From the NCBI GenBank assembly GCA_027694045.1, contig JAQEWB010000001.1:1116001-1180000 (forward strand): DNA of 64,000 bases, written 5' to 3'. A program made the translations under genes and the position numbers. Of the stretch, positions 34,458 to 43,273 are shown piece by piece; position 1 is the first letter of the stretch; the number at the start of each line of letters is the position of its first letter. Source of the DNA: Bacillaceae bacterium OF18-1A (lineage in GTDB: Bacteria; Bacillota; Bacilli; Bacillales; Bacillaceae_G). The notes beneath the pieces were generated by a model. The model was not told where the DNA came from, searched no databases, and saw nothing but the letters and a program-made list of their open reading frames with translations.

Positions 34458-35219
34458 CTACTTCGTTAAGAAAAAGTTAAATAGTTTCGTATACTCTTCA
34501 AGCAATACTTCCGTCATATTTTTAAACACATAACCGAGCATCGGTACACTCATCGCAATAAACAAAATACCACACGTAATTTTAATAACGTACGCATTCA
34601 TAAAAACGTTTAATTGCGGTGCGTTTTTTGCGATTAAAATAAGAACAAAGTTAATGATGAATAAACTCCCCATAAGCGGAAGAGCAATTTCAACCGCTGA
34701 TGTAATTGCAAATAATAACGTTGCGAGTAGACTATCTAAAAAACTAGTCGTCAGCAATTTTGAAATCGCCTCTGTATATTGAAACGACTTTAAAATCGTG
34801 GCAACGAAGTAATTAATGCCGCCGAGTGAAATAAAAATAATGAGAAAGAACATATCAAAAAGTGTTGATAGTAAAGTAGATTGTGATCCTGCGTTCACAT
34901 CAAATAAACTTGCCTGTGATAAACCGATATCAAAGTCTAAAATATGACCTGCCATTTTCGGTATGTTCCACAGCATTTCTACAATTTTGGAAAGGGATAA
35001 CCCAATTACTATTTGCGTTCCTGCATACGCAGCTACATCCCAAACTGTCTTTATATGAGAAACATCAATTTGATCCGCTACTGTCACGGAAAGACCAAGT
35101 CCAAATGTAACCTTTGCCATCGCTGGAATCGATCGTCCTGAAAAAAACGGTAAAAAATATAAAAATGAAGTAATGCGGCAAAACGCAAAAAACGTCGCCG
35201 CCCATAATTCCATATTCAT
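34458..35219 (-). CDS. fliR: Flagellar export protein FliR
   Basis: This 253-residue membrane protein, with about six helices, belongs to the export gate. FCRITSFLYFLPFFSGRSIPAMAKVTFGLGL and FDMFFLIIFISLGGINYFV are family segments. AGGGGAACTG precedes the ATG and flhB follows after 10 bp. Confidence 0.93.
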   Translation of the reverse strand: MNMELWAATFFAFCRITSFLYFLPFFSGRSIPAMAKVTFGLGLSVTVADQIDVSHIKTVWDVAAYAGTQIVIGLSLSKIVEMLWNIPKMAGHILDFDIGLSQASLFDVNAGSQSTLLSTLFDMFFLIIFISLGGINYFVATILKSFQYTEAISKLLTTSFLDSLLATLLFAITSAVEIALPLMGSLFIINFVLILIAKNAPQLNVFMNAYVIKITCGILFIAMSVPMLGYVFKNMTEVLLEEYTKLFNFFLTK

Positions 35220-35234
35220 TTCAGTTCCCCTATC

Positions 35235-35510
35235 TTAGTACGAACGCAATAGCGATGGAATTTTATCAAATAAATCTAAAATAAGCATCGTTAACTCTTG
35301 AAACATCCACGGACCTAAAATGATAATAACGAGCACAATACTCGCCATTTTCGGTAAAAACGTCAGCGTTTGCTCTTGAATTTGCATCATCGCCATAATA
35401 ACAGCGATAATAATAACGACAATCATACTAACACCGGCAACCGGCATTAAAATCATAACCCCTTTATAAAAAAAGGTTTGAAAAATATCAATAATTGGTG
35501 ACGTATTCAT
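35235..35510 (-). CDS. fliQ: Flagellar export protein FliQ
   Basis: This 91-residue protein has two membrane helices, the usual FliQ size and layout, with GVSMIVVIIIAVIMAMMQIQEQTLTFLPKMASIV matching the conserved loop. It assembles with FliP and FliR in the export gate. Confidence 0.93.
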   Translation of the reverse strand: MNTSPIIDIFQTFFYKGVMILMPVAGVSMIVVIIIAVIMAMMQIQEQTLTFLPKMASIVLVIIILGPWMFQELTMLILDLFDKIPSLLRSY

Positions 35511-35543
35511 TTATATGACTCCTATCACATAGCATCAAACGCT

Positions 35544-36302
35544 TCAGGCGACTGTTTTAAACATAATGTCGACGATTTTTGTATATCCACCTAAATATAC
35601 GAAAACGAGTATTTTAAATGGTAAACTTAAAATCATCGGCGGTACCATCATCATCCCGAGGTACATTAAAAGTGTACTAATAATTAAATCAATAAACACG
35701 AACGCTAAATAAATGAACATTCCTGTTAATAGTCCTTTTTGAATTTGCGTTAACGTAAACGATGGTACGAGCGTAAATAAAGAAAGATCTTTTAAATCTT
35801 TCGGCAACTCTTCCCCGCGTACTTTCAGCATCATTTTCAAATCATGCTTATACGTATGCTTCGACATATAATCTTTCATAATGGGGGCTGTCGTTTCCGC
35901 AGCTTGACCTACTGTTATTTTTTCTTTCGTCATCGGATCCCACACATCGCTCTTCAGTTGTCCGAGTACAGGCTGCATTGTAAAGAGTGATAAAAATAAT
36001 GCAAGTCCAACAAGCACCTGGTTCGGTGGTAAATTCATTACCCCAAGTCCTTGGCGCGTAATGCCAAGAACGATCATAAAATATGTAAAATGCGTAAATA
36101 AAAGAACGATAGAAGAAGATAATGATAGCAGCGTAACGAGTGCAAATAGTTGTACACTTGAATTACTCGTAAACTCTTTTCCATTTTCAAAATTAATAAA
36201 ACCGTTCTGGGCTGCATACGCTGGATTTACAAAAATAATTGAAAAAACGATAGAAAATACGAAAATAACGACTAATAATAATAACTGTTTCTTTATTCTC
36301 AT
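35544..36302 (-). CDS. fliP: Flagellar export protein FliP
   Basis: This 252-residue protein begins with a cleavable signal peptide (KQLLLLVVIFVFSIVFSIIFVNPAYA) followed by membrane helices. Family motifs include FTHFTYFMIVLGITRQGLGVMNLPPNQVLVGLALFLSLF and GMMMVPPMILSLPFKILVF. Its ATG overlaps the stop of fliO (ATGA), giving translational coupling. Confidence 0.95.
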   Translation of the reverse strand: MRIKKQLLLLVVIFVFSIVFSIIFVNPAYAAQNGFINFENGKEFTSNSSVQLFALVTLLSLSSSIVLLFTHFTYFMIVLGITRQGLGVMNLPPNQVLVGLALFLSLFTMQPVLGQLKSDVWDPMTKEKITVGQAAETTAPIMKDYMSKHTYKHDLKMMLKVRGEELPKDLKDLSLFTLVPSFTLTQIQKGLLTGMFIYLAFVFIDLIISTLLMYLGMMMVPPMILSLPFKILVFVYLGGYTKIVDIMFKTVA

Positions 36303-36619
36303 GATAGATCCTCTACTTTTTTCTTTTCACTCTTCACCGCGTCTTCTAACGCTTGTTGAAACTGATTTCCTGTTCCTGTTAATTGCACAGATTGTACACC
36401 GTTATTACTAATAACAGTGAACACTTGCTTTCCGTCTACTTCAAATAAAAAGGCGCTCGTTTGATGATTTAAAAACACACCATCTTTTACTTGAATATGT
36501 CCATTTTCACCTTGCTTAAAAAACTGCTGTTTACGCGTCTTTTTCGTCATATAATATGCACCATAACCGAGCGCACCAAACAGTAAAACGACTTGAAATA
36601 AGGTCGTCATATACGACAT
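36299..36619 (-). CDS. fliO: FliO-like flagellar export assembly protein
   Basis: This 106-residue protein has a single N-terminal membrane helix (LFQVVLLFGALGYGAYYMTK) followed by a small soluble domain with a FliO-like strand pattern (GVFLNHQTSAFLFEVDGKQVFTVISNNGVQSVQL). In other bacteria FliO helps FliP assemble. The position directly before fliP supports the call. Confidence 0.8.
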   Translation of the reverse strand: MSYMTTLFQVVLLFGALGYGAYYMTKKTRKQQFFKQGENGHIQVKDGVFLNHQTSAFLFEVDGKQVFTVISNNGVQSVQLTGTGNQFQQALEDAVKSEKKKVEDLS

Positions 36620-36631
36620 ATGACTCCTCCT

Positions 36632-36991
36632 CTACTCTTTATCTTGCATTTGACTTTGCGCTTTCATAAGCGCAGCCTGCTTCTTATCAGCTTCAATTTC
36701 AGAAATGATAATGCCGAATTTCTCATCCATTACAATTGCTTCACCGATGCCGACTTTCATATTACTTAAATATACATCTACTTTATGTCCTAAGTTTTTC
36801 TCTACTTCAAGAACATCGCCAACTTTTAACTGCTTCACATCACCAAGCGTAATAGATGACTTCCCAAGCTTTACGCCAAGTTCAATCGAAATATCTGAAA
36901 CAGTATCAATATGTGCTTTCCCTGCTTCCTTTCGCTTTCCTACATATTCTTCTAATCCCATTAATGACACAGGAGATACTTCATGCTTCAT
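36632..36991 (-). CDS. fliN: Flagellar motor switch protein FliN
   Basis: This 119-residue protein carries a SpoA/C-ring domain (VSDISIELGVKLGKSSITLGDVKQLKVGDVLEVEKNLGHKVDVYLSNMKVGIGEAIVMDEKFGIIISEI), the standard FliN core. It forms the lower C ring with FliM. A typical GGAGGG ribosome site precedes the ATG. Note a second, smaller FliN-like gene upstream of fliM. Confidence 0.92.
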   Translation of the reverse strand: MKHEVSPVSLMGLEEYVGKRKEAGKAHIDTVSDISIELGVKLGKSSITLGDVKQLKVGDVLEVEKNLGHKVDVYLSNMKVGIGEAIVMDEKFGIIISEIEADKKQAALMKAQSQMQDKE

Positions 36992-37001
36992 ATAGACCCT
37001 C

Positions 37002-37988
37002 CTACTCTATAAAACTTTTAAATAGAAGCGCCTTACGCGTTCCATCTTTCCCAATAAAACAATTAAATTTATGCTTTCCATCTACATAACCACGTAGTTG
37101 GTCTGTTACTTTCGTATGAAGCGGAATAATATCCCCTTCTTCAATTTGCTCAATCTCGCCCATCGTCATTTTTTGCTCACCAATCGCAACGTGAACAGGC
37201 TTGTACACTTGATTTACTTTCACTTCCACTTCAGATGTATACTTTTTACGCTTATCCGAAGAATGTTCGACAATATTTTCAGACGTTAACTGATCCATAA
37301 TTTCTTCAACAGATAAAAACGGAATCCCGATACGAACCGTCGTATTCCAAAAATCTGTTTTCATATTTACGTTTAATAATGAAATAATATCGCTCGCTGT
37401 CGTAATCTTAAGTGCATTCGGATCCGTCTCTGTCGTTACAAATTTCGGTTTAATCGCAACAACACTTTCAAATGATTGCTCTAAATTTTTGCATAGAAGT
37501 GCAAAAATATTATCAAGTGTTAAAAATTCAAATGCTGTTAACGGTCTACGCCTAGTAAACATACGCTTACTATCTCCGCCAAGCCAACATTCGTGAATAT
37601 AAATAACGAAAGCTAAATCAATCTCAATTACAATCTCCCCAAGCTCTGGCAAACCGAGATCAATTACACAATATAAATAGTAATCTTTCGGCATTTTCTC
37701 CACATATTCACTCGTAAATGGAACTTGCTCAACCGTCGATGGTTCAAGTTCGATTGGAATGCGCATACGTGCTGATAACGCCTGTGATGTCTGCTTGCCA
37801 AAAGTAGAAGCAAGCGCTTGTAAACTACGTAAATGCTCAACACCGAATTTTTCCGGCCTATTAAAATCATACTCTTGAAATTTATCTTGCTTCCCTGCCC
37901 CTTGTGCGAAAGCTGGCATTTCCTCGCCCTCATTTACCGCCTTCAGCAGGGCATCAATTTGCTCTTGGCTTAATTTATCGCCACTCAT
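37002..37988 (-). CDS. fliM: Flagellar motor switch protein FliM
   Basis: This 328-residue protein has the CheY-binding N-terminal motif LSQEQIDALLKAVN, a CheC-like middle domain (FGKQTSQALSARMRIPIELE...) and a C-terminal SpoA domain (VNQVYKPVHVAIGEQKMTMGEIEQIEEGDIIPLHTKV). It links chemotaxis signals to rotor direction. Confidence 0.95.
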   Translation of the reverse strand: MSGDKLSQEQIDALLKAVNEGEEMPAFAQGAGKQDKFQEYDFNRPEKFGVEHLRSLQALASTFGKQTSQALSARMRIPIELEPSTVEQVPFTSEYVEKMPKDYYLYCVIDLGLPELGEIVIEIDLAFVIYIHECWLGGDSKRMFTRRRPLTAFEFLTLDNIFALLCKNLEQSFESVVAIKPKFVTTETDPNALKITTASDIISLLNVNMKTDFWNTTVRIGIPFLSVEEIMDQLTSENIVEHSSDKRKKYTSEVEVKVNQVYKPVHVAIGEQKMTMGEIEQIEEGDIIPLHTKVTDQLRGYVDGKHKFNCFIGKDGTRKALLFKSFIE

Positions 37989-38002
37989 GAAAATCCCCTT
38001 CC

Positions 38003-38227
38003 CTACCTTTTCAACTCAACGATTTCAACATACATCTTCCCATTCTTTGTCAAAATCTTTCCGGTTCCAATCTCTTCATTCTCAAGCATTATAAGCACCG
38101 TATTTTTCGTTGAATTTTCAAGACGATACAATGTACCTTTCGTAATATGAAGCAGATCTTCAATTTTCTTTTTTGTATTTCCGATTTCAAAATAAATTGT
38201 TAACGGAATATCACCTTGTAATTTCAA
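38003..38227 (-). CDS. Small FliN-like SpoA domain protein (74 aa)
   Basis: These 74 residues are essentially one SpoA domain (IPLTIYFEIGNTKKKIEDLLHITKGTLYRLENSTKNTVLIMLENEEIGTGKILTKNGKMYVEIVELK). It starts 14 bp before fliM, so it is a minor C-ring or export-docking component by inference. A truncated relative of FliN, distinct from the 119-residue FliN encoded downstream of fliM. Confidence 0.8.
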   Translation of the reverse strand: MKLQGDIPLTIYFEIGNTKKKIEDLLHITKGTLYRLENSTKNTVLIMLENEEIGTGKILTKNGKMYVEIVELKR

Positions 38228-38291
38228 ACCTACCCAACTCCCATATCATGTTCACAAAAATTTCATGTTTTCTATATATAAATGAAATTCC

Positions 38292-39071
38292 TTATTTCGA
38301 AACGTCTATATTCAATATTTTTTTAATATATCCTTGCGTTTCTTTAAATGGTGGTACGCCCCCGTACTTTCTCACGTTACCAGGACCAGCATTATAAGAA
38401 GCAAGCGCCAATACGAGATCACCGTTATTTTTCTTTAAATAACCGCTTAACTCTTTTACACCGCCTTCAATACTTTCAGCTGGTGAAAATGGATTTTTGA
38501 TCCCCATCTCTTTCACATTGGCTGGCATAAGCTGCATAAGCCCCATCGCTCCTGCATGTGACACCGTTTTCGGATTAAAATTAGACTCCACTTCAATCAT
38601 TTTTTGAATTAACATTTTCGGAATTCCATATGTACGACTGACGCGATCAATAATATCCTCATACTTCCCTTCATTTGAAGAACGTATTTTTTGAATATTA
38701 TACTTCTTCGTTAATCCCCACATATCAGCATCCTCATTTTTCGTTTCAGGGAAACGTCGCTCAAACTCTTTTTGCGCAACTTGCACTTCATTTACATTCT
38801 TCGTTTCAGCTTTCCCCTCAGACTTACTCGCTTCCTCTACTTTAATAGACTCATCTTTATTAACAACCTTTTCTATTTTCGTAGATTGCACCGGTTGACT
38901 CATATCTTCTACTTTCGCCGGCTGCGTAGTAGCCTTCGTCTCCTTAGCCGGTTCACTCTGCAATTCATTATGAAAACGACTACTAACAAACGCCTGCGGA
39001 CTACTTAACCTTTGCTGAAACTCGCCTTTTTTATATGCAAGAACTTCTTTTACTATATTTCCAACTACCAT
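38292..39071 (-). CDS. Lytic transglycosylase (SLT domain)
   Basis: This 259-residue protein has an N-terminal low-complexity Lys/Glu/Val-rich linker (about 25-110) followed by a C-terminal goose-lysozyme/SLT domain: IIDRVSRTYGIPKMLIQKMIEVESNFNPKTVSHAGAMGLMQLMPANVKEMG, with the catalytic Glu in VESNF and GAMGLMQLMP, then ALASYNAGPGNV. No signal peptide is evident, so it may be exported through the flagellar system (inference). It probably opens the peptidoglycan for the rod. Divergent from flagellin. Confidence 0.88.
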   Translation of the reverse strand: MVVGNIVKEVLAYKKGEFQQRLSSPQAFVSSRFHNELQSEPAKETKATTQPAKVEDMSQPVQSTKIEKVVNKDESIKVEEASKSEGKAETKNVNEVQVAQKEFERRFPETKNEDADMWGLTKKYNIQKIRSSNEGKYEDIIDRVSRTYGIPKMLIQKMIEVESNFNPKTVSHAGAMGLMQLMPANVKEMGIKNPFSPAESIEGGVKELSGYLKKNNGDLVLALASYNAGPGNVRKYGGVPPFKETQGYIKKILNIDVSK

Positions 39072-39113
39072 AATATCACCTTTTCGGTAAACAAAGATAA
39101 TCTAATATTAGAG

Positions 39114-39126
39114 TTTTTAAAAAAAA
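39114..39126. promoter_or_regulatory. MogR-type recognition box
   Basis: TTTTTAAAAAAAA is an exact match to the Listeria MogR recognition sequence TTTTWWWWWAAAA. It lies 43 bp upstream of the transglycosylase start and 82 bp upstream of the flagellin -35, in the same cluster as the mogR gene. A weaker relative (CTTTGTAATAAAA) lies near 39140. Confidence 0.55.
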
Positions 39127-39207
39127 TTTGCAATAATCCTTTGTAATAAAAAAATGACTACATTGTTAAACTGTTATTTTTTTATATTTATTAATTCAAA
39201 TTTTCAG

Positions 39208-39236
39208 TTGACACCTGATATAGCAAGGATTACAAT
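39208..39236 (+). promoter_or_regulatory. Consensus sigma-A promoter of flagellin
   Basis: TTGACA (39208-39213), a 17-nt spacer and TACAAT (39231-39236) lie 81 bp before the start codon. This is a housekeeping promoter, not a sigma-D (TAAA/GCCGATAT) type, in keeping with the absence of sigD from Bacillus cereus group motility clusters. Confidence 0.85.
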
Positions 39237-39316
39237 AAATTCGAAATTGTTTTTTTTGTATATTACCGTTTAGGAATTTACAGAAAACTCAAAATCAAAA
39301 AATGGGGGTTCTAAAA

Positions 39317-40417
39317 ATGAGAATTAATACAAATATTAATAGCATGCGTACGCAAGAATACATGCGCCAAAACCAAGCAAAAATGAGCAACTCTATGGAC
39401 CGTTTATCAAGCGGTAAACGTATTAACAACGCTTCTGACGATGCGGCAGGTCTTGCAATCGCAACTCGTATGCGTGCACGTGAAAGCGGATTAGGTGTTG
39501 CTGCTAACAACACACAAGACGGTATGTCATTAATCCGTACAGCTGATTCAGCAATGAACTCAGTATCTAACATCTTACTTCGTATGCGTGACCTTGCTAA
39601 CCAATCTGCAAACGCAACAAATACAAATGAAAACAAAGCAGCAATGCAAAAAGAATTTTCTCAATTACAAAAACAAATTGATTACATTTCAACTAACACA
39701 GAATTTAATGACCAAAAATTATTAGATGGTTCTAAATCTGAAATTAAAATCCAGACATTAGACTCTAACGATGTTAATACACAAATCGGTATTAAACTAT
39801 CAAATGTTTCTACTGATGCTCTTGACCTTAACTCATTCGCGATTGGTAGTGGCGATAAATTATCATCAATTGACTCTACTAATGCAGTAAACTATATTCA
39901 AGGGTTAGAAACTACAGATAAGACTGGTACTGATTTGCAAACTGTAGTTGATACTGCTAAATCTCATTTTGAAAAAGTTAAAAGTTTTATGTCTGATACA
40001 AATAGAACAACAATGGAAAACAAATTTAAAGATTATGATAAAGCCGCCGAAGCCGGTAAACAAGATGCAGCAAAAGAAATTGGGACAGCTCTTGTAGATG
40101 GAATGGTTCCTGCTGGAGATGCTACCGTACCTCAAGTAAACGCATCTGAAGTTATTAAAAAAATTGATGCTGCATTAAAAACAGTTGCTGACAACCGTGC
40201 AACTCTAGGTGCTACATTAAACCGTCTTGACTTTAACGTAAATAACCTTAAGAGCCAACAATCTAGCATGGCATCTGCTGCTTCTCAAGTAGAAGACGCT
40301 GACATGGCGAAAGAAATGTCTGAAATGACTAAGTTCAAAATCTTGAACGAAGCTGGAATCAGCATGCTTTCTCAAGCAAACCAAACGCCACAAATGGTTT
40401 CTAAGTTATTACAATAA
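39317..40417 (+). CDS. fla: Flagellin
   Basis: This 366-residue filament subunit has the conserved D0/D1 N-terminal region MRINTNINSMRTQEYMRQNQAKMSNSMDRLSSGKRINNASDDAAGLAIATRMRA and the C-terminal region LGATLNRLDFNVNNLKSQQSSMASAASQVEDADMAKEMSEMTKFKILNEAG. The middle (about 170-270) is variable and lies outward. Start at 39317 (GGGGG then ATG) rather than the frame start at 39302. It is the only plus-strand gene in the middle of the cluster; only one flagellin is seen, whereas related strains often carry several in tandem. Confidence 0.95.
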   Translation: MRINTNINSMRTQEYMRQNQAKMSNSMDRLSSGKRINNASDDAAGLAIATRMRARESGLGVAANNTQDGMSLIRTADSAMNSVSNILLRMRDLANQSANATNTNENKAAMQKEFSQLQKQIDYISTNTEFNDQKLLDGSKSEIKIQTLDSNDVNTQIGIKLSNVSTDALDLNSFAIGSGDKLSSIDSTNAVNYIQGLETTDKTGTDLQTVVDTAKSHFEKVKSFMSDTNRTTMENKFKDYDKAAEAGKQDAAKEIGTALVDGMVPAGDATVPQVNASEVIKKIDAALKTVADNRATLGATLNRLDFNVNNLKSQQSSMASAASQVEDADMAKEMSEMTKFKILNEAGISMLSQANQTPQMVSKLLQ

Positions 40418-40440
40418 TCCATTTGAGTTAGTTTCATGAA

Positions 40441-40474
40441 AGAACCTCTCTGCCTGCAGAGAGGTTCTTTTTTT
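40441..40474 (+). terminator. Flagellin terminator
   Basis: The perfect stem AGAACCTCTCTG / CAGAGAGGTTCT with a 4-nt loop and T7 tail lies 24 bp beyond the stop. Confidence 0.93.
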
Positions 40475-40715
40475 CTATATAGATAGATTTTTTGTAAAAC
40501 CCTTTTTTTAGGCTGAAGAGAGCATCTGCGGTGCGTAGTAGCGGTCAGTACCTATTTTTTATCCCCTCTCATGTTAAAACATAAATAGGAAATAAGCGTA
40601 AGCCCGGTTTTCTTTTCTTAATCATTTATTAGCTTTAAAAACCACATATCGATTATATAGATTTATACGAAAATATCACACACTTTTAATTACCTTTCAA
40701 GCAACCAAATTCTAC
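40475..40715. other. Flagellin-mogR spacer
   Basis: This 240-bp AT-rich gap between the flagellin terminator and the mogR terminator holds no gene, no clear repeat and no clear regulatory site that I can support. Confidence 0.5.
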
Positions 40716-40767
40716 ACAAAAATAAAAGGGAAATACATATAACCTATGTATCTCCCTTTTATTTTGT
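40716..40767. terminator. mogR terminator (bidirectional)
   Basis: A long stem ACAAAATAAAAGGGA-ATACATA / TATGTAT-TCCCTTTTATTTTGT lies in the spacer between flagellin and mogR, 9 bp after the mogR stop. Confidence 0.85.
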
Positions 40768-40776
40768 ACCCAAGTT

Positions 40777-41736
40777 TTATGGTGCTACCGTCATAACTTG
40801 TCCTCTGCGGTCGACCATTATTTTCATTTTTCCTTCTTGTGCATTGTATAAACCTATTTTGTTCAGTTCTTTTTTACAATCTGTCACAAAGGTTGGTAGT
40901 TTACGAATTTGATCAATATCAGAACTTGTAATGAAGTGAATTAATTGATGTGTCATACCTTTAATATCTTGCACAAGCTCTTCTTTTTCTCGTTTTAACC
41001 TTTCATTTTCTGCTTGTAGCGCCTGTAATTCACCTTCTAAACTACGTGTATTCTCCGCCTCTTTAGAACGTCTTGCAGCCATGCTAGAAAGCTTATAAAC
41101 ACCTTCCATAAACTGATGTAGTTCATCCTCTTGTTTTTCACTACATTGGCTAATCGTTTCAAAGTTGTCGACAATACCAGATATAACGGTTACGAGGTTT
41201 TTTTCGTCCTCATTACGCTGAACTTCTTCTTTAAATTCTTGCTTATTTTCTTGTTTTGCTACAGCGACCGTTCCCTTTACCGGTGTATACTTTCGCTTTC
41301 GACCTGGTTTTTGTTTTTCAATATTCTCAAACGGTATTTCGCATTTTTTCAATTTATAATACGTATTTTGTAATTGGCTTTCTGTTTTCGGAAAAATGTT
41401 TAGTTCCTTTTTACTAACATATTTTGAAATATTGATTATGTTTAAACCGTGACGTTGGCAAAATTGATACACTTCATAAAGTAACTCTAATTCAGATTTT
41501 AGCCATGTAATCTCTGACTTTTCATACGCACGCATTCCGCCACTTTTTTCTATATCTATTTGAAATAATACCATTCTATTATATATGTCTATTAACTCTT
41601 CATACTTTACTCGGAATTGTTTTTCTATTTTTTTAAATTCCGCTTCTAGTTGTACATCATTCATTTTATTATTTGACATGTTTTGTAAAAGATTTAATAT
41701 ATTAATTGCTGTGTGGTGATACATATTCTGTGCCAC
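40777..41736 (-). CDS. mogR: Motility gene repressor MogR homologue
   Basis: This roughly 319-residue DNA-binding protein has a helical N-terminal MogR-type DNA-binding domain (about 10-160), a basic linker (KQKPGRKRKYTPVKG) and a C-terminal coiled coil (EGELQALQAENERLKREKEELVQDIKGM). In Listeria MogR binds TTTTWWWWWAAAA dyads in flagellar promoters and represses motility; homologues exist in the B. cereus group. The GTG at 41736 is the likely start, after AAGGATGAGGGG; an ATG occurs 12 bp later. It has its own sigma-A promoter. Its first codons are strikingly like those of the FliG-C-like gene at 44774. Confidence 0.88.
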   Translation of the reverse strand: MAQNMYHHTAINILNLLQNMSNNKMNDVQLEAEFKKIEKQFRVKYEELIDIYNRMVLFQIDIEKSGGMRAYEKSEITWLKSELELLYEVYQFCQRHGLNIINISKYVSKKELNIFPKTESQLQNTYYKLKKCEIPFENIEKQKPGRKRKYTPVKGTVAVAKQENKQEFKEEVQRNEDEKNLVTVISGIVDNFETISQCSEKQEDELHQFMEGVYKLSSMAARRSKEAENTRSLEGELQALQAENERLKREKEELVQDIKGMTHQLIHFITSSDIDQIRKLPTFVTDCKKELNKIGLYNAQEGKMKIMVDRRGQVMTVAP

Positions 41737-41808
41737 TCCCCTCATCCTTTCACAATTCTCATCTGACTCCCATGTCTTCTCAGAAAATAGAAATTTTTAC
41801 ATATCCAT

Positions 41809-41836
41809 ATTATAACATTTCAAAATTATCTGTCAA
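41809..41836 (-). promoter_or_regulatory. Sigma-A promoter of mogR
   Basis: On the minus strand TTGACA (41836-41831), a 16-nt spacer and TATAAT (41814-41809) are both perfect hexamers. This gives a leader of about 65 nt and shows that mogR need not depend on transcription through the repeat array upstream. Confidence 0.85.
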
Positions 41837-42167
41837 ATAATTAACATACAAAAATGTATAGAAAGTATAAAAAAATAGAAAAAAAGCGTTTTTAAATTAC
41901 TATATTTATAATATGTATATCCTATAAATTACAATTAATTTAATTTTATTATATGATATTCCTAATTTATTTTCACCGAAAAAGTTTGCGTTACCACGAA
42001 ATTTCACCAGTATAATCCCAAAATACGTGCTCTTATATTTTAAAATAAAAAACTACTACCTATGAACTAAACCAATCGAAAACCAAAAAATAGAGACTAA
42101 TAATACATATCGCAAGAAACAATCCAAAAACGTTTCATTCTTCTACCTATGCAGAGTATAAAATGCG

Positions 42168-42206
42168 AAAAAGGAGCTAGCCAGTACTACACATGGCTAG
42201 TTCCTT
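42168..42206 (-). terminator. Terminator-like hairpin beyond the repeat array
   Basis: On the minus strand AAGGAACTAGCCA / TGGCTAGCTCCTT (one mismatch) is followed by TTTTTC. It would end transcripts that enter the array from cheV. The arm TGGCTAG also occurs in every array unit. Confidence 0.75.
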
Positions 42207-42281
42207 CTCTCCACCAAAAGAATAAAATTATAAAACAATTCTCCAAATCCTCAATCGAAGGCTCACTTCTTCTACTCACTT

Positions 42282-43245
42282 AAAACTATCCCATATCTCC
42301 AGTCTTACATCGTACAGAGCTCTATTAGGCACTAACCACATACATGGCTAACTCCTCTATTTATCAAGAATAGAGGAGTTAGCCCGTTCTTCCAAAGCCC
42401 TCTCGATGCATTACTTCCCCTACTTACCTACAACCACTCCATATCTCTTGTCTTACATCGCATAGGGCTCTATTAAGCACTAACCGCTCCTAAACATGGC
42501 TAGATCACCTATTCCTAACAAATAGAAAAGATTATACACTGGCACTCGCTCGGTGGTTTACTCCTCACCTTTACTTAAACCCACTCCATATCTCTGGTCT
42601 CACACCGGATGGGGCTCTATTAGGCACTAACCGCTCCTAAACACGGCTAGATCACCTATTCCAATAGAAAAGATCATACACAGGCACTCTCTCGGCGGCT
42701 CACTCCTCCCCTTTACTTAAACCCCCTCCATATCTCTGGTCTCACACCGGATGGGGTTCCATTAAGCACTAACCGCTCCTAAACATGGCTAGCTCACCTA
42801 TTCCTAACAAATAGAAAAGATTATACACTGGCACTCGCTCGGTGGTGTACTCCTCACCTTTACTTAAACCCACTCCATATCTCTGGTCTCACACCGGATG
42901 GGGTTCCATTAAGCACTAACCGCTCCTAAACATGGCTAGATCACCTATTCCTAACAAATAGAAAAGATCATACACAGGCACTCGCTCGGCGGCTCACTCC
43001 TCCCCTTTACTTAAACCCACTCCATATCTCTGGTCTCACACCGCATAGGGCTCTATTAAGCACTAACCGCTCCTAAACATGGCTAGCTCACCTATTCCTA
43101 ACAAATAGAAAAGATTATACACTGGCACTCGCTCGGTGGTTTACTCCTCACCTTTACTTAAACCCACTCCATATCTCTGGTCTCACACCGGATGGGGCTC
43201 CATTAAGCACTAACCGCTCCTAAACATGGCTAGCTCCTCTATTCC
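42282..43245. repeat. Tandem array 1: about seven units, 147-bp period
   Basis: The landmark CCATATCTC recurs at 42291, 42439, 42586, 42728, 42875, 43022 and 43169, that is, every 147 bp except for one 5-bp shortened unit (142) and a slightly longer first step (148). Later units are highly similar; the first is degenerate. Each unit has a core (CTCTGGTCTCACACCG, GCACTAACCGCTCC, AACATGGCTAG) and a second part (ATAGAAAAGAT, GGCACTCGCTCGG, CTTTACTTAAACCC). No sustained open frame is conserved on either strand. It lies 3' of cheV and upstream of the mogR promoter. Not CRISPR: no short invariant repeat with variable spacers. Confidence 0.92.
42346..42384. repeat. Hairpin inside the first array unit
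   Basis: The perfect 15-bp stem GGCTAACTCCTCTAT / ATAGAGGAGTTAGCC has a 9-nt loop. The equivalent place in the other units holds only a weak 5-bp remnant (CTATT/AATAG), so the hairpin is either ancestral and eroded or specific to this unit. Confidence 0.7.
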
Positions 43246-43251
43246 AGCCCA

Positions 43252-43265
43252 AAAAAGCGCTTTTT
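43252..43265. terminator. Short palindrome at the cheV 3' end
   Basis: The self-complementary AAAAAGCGCTTTTT lies just past the cheV stop (43274, minus). This is a weak terminator at best, so transcription could continue into array 1. Confidence 0.4.
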
Positions 43266-43273
43266 AAACTCTC

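Noticed and set aside
39115..39316. Sigma-D type promoter for flagellin
   Set aside because: No TAAA-N15-GCCGATAT-like sequence is seen; a consensus sigma-A promoter is present instead.
42282..43245. Array 1 as a CRISPR array
   Set aside because: Units are 147 bp and similar over their whole length; there is no short constant repeat with unique spacers and no cas gene.
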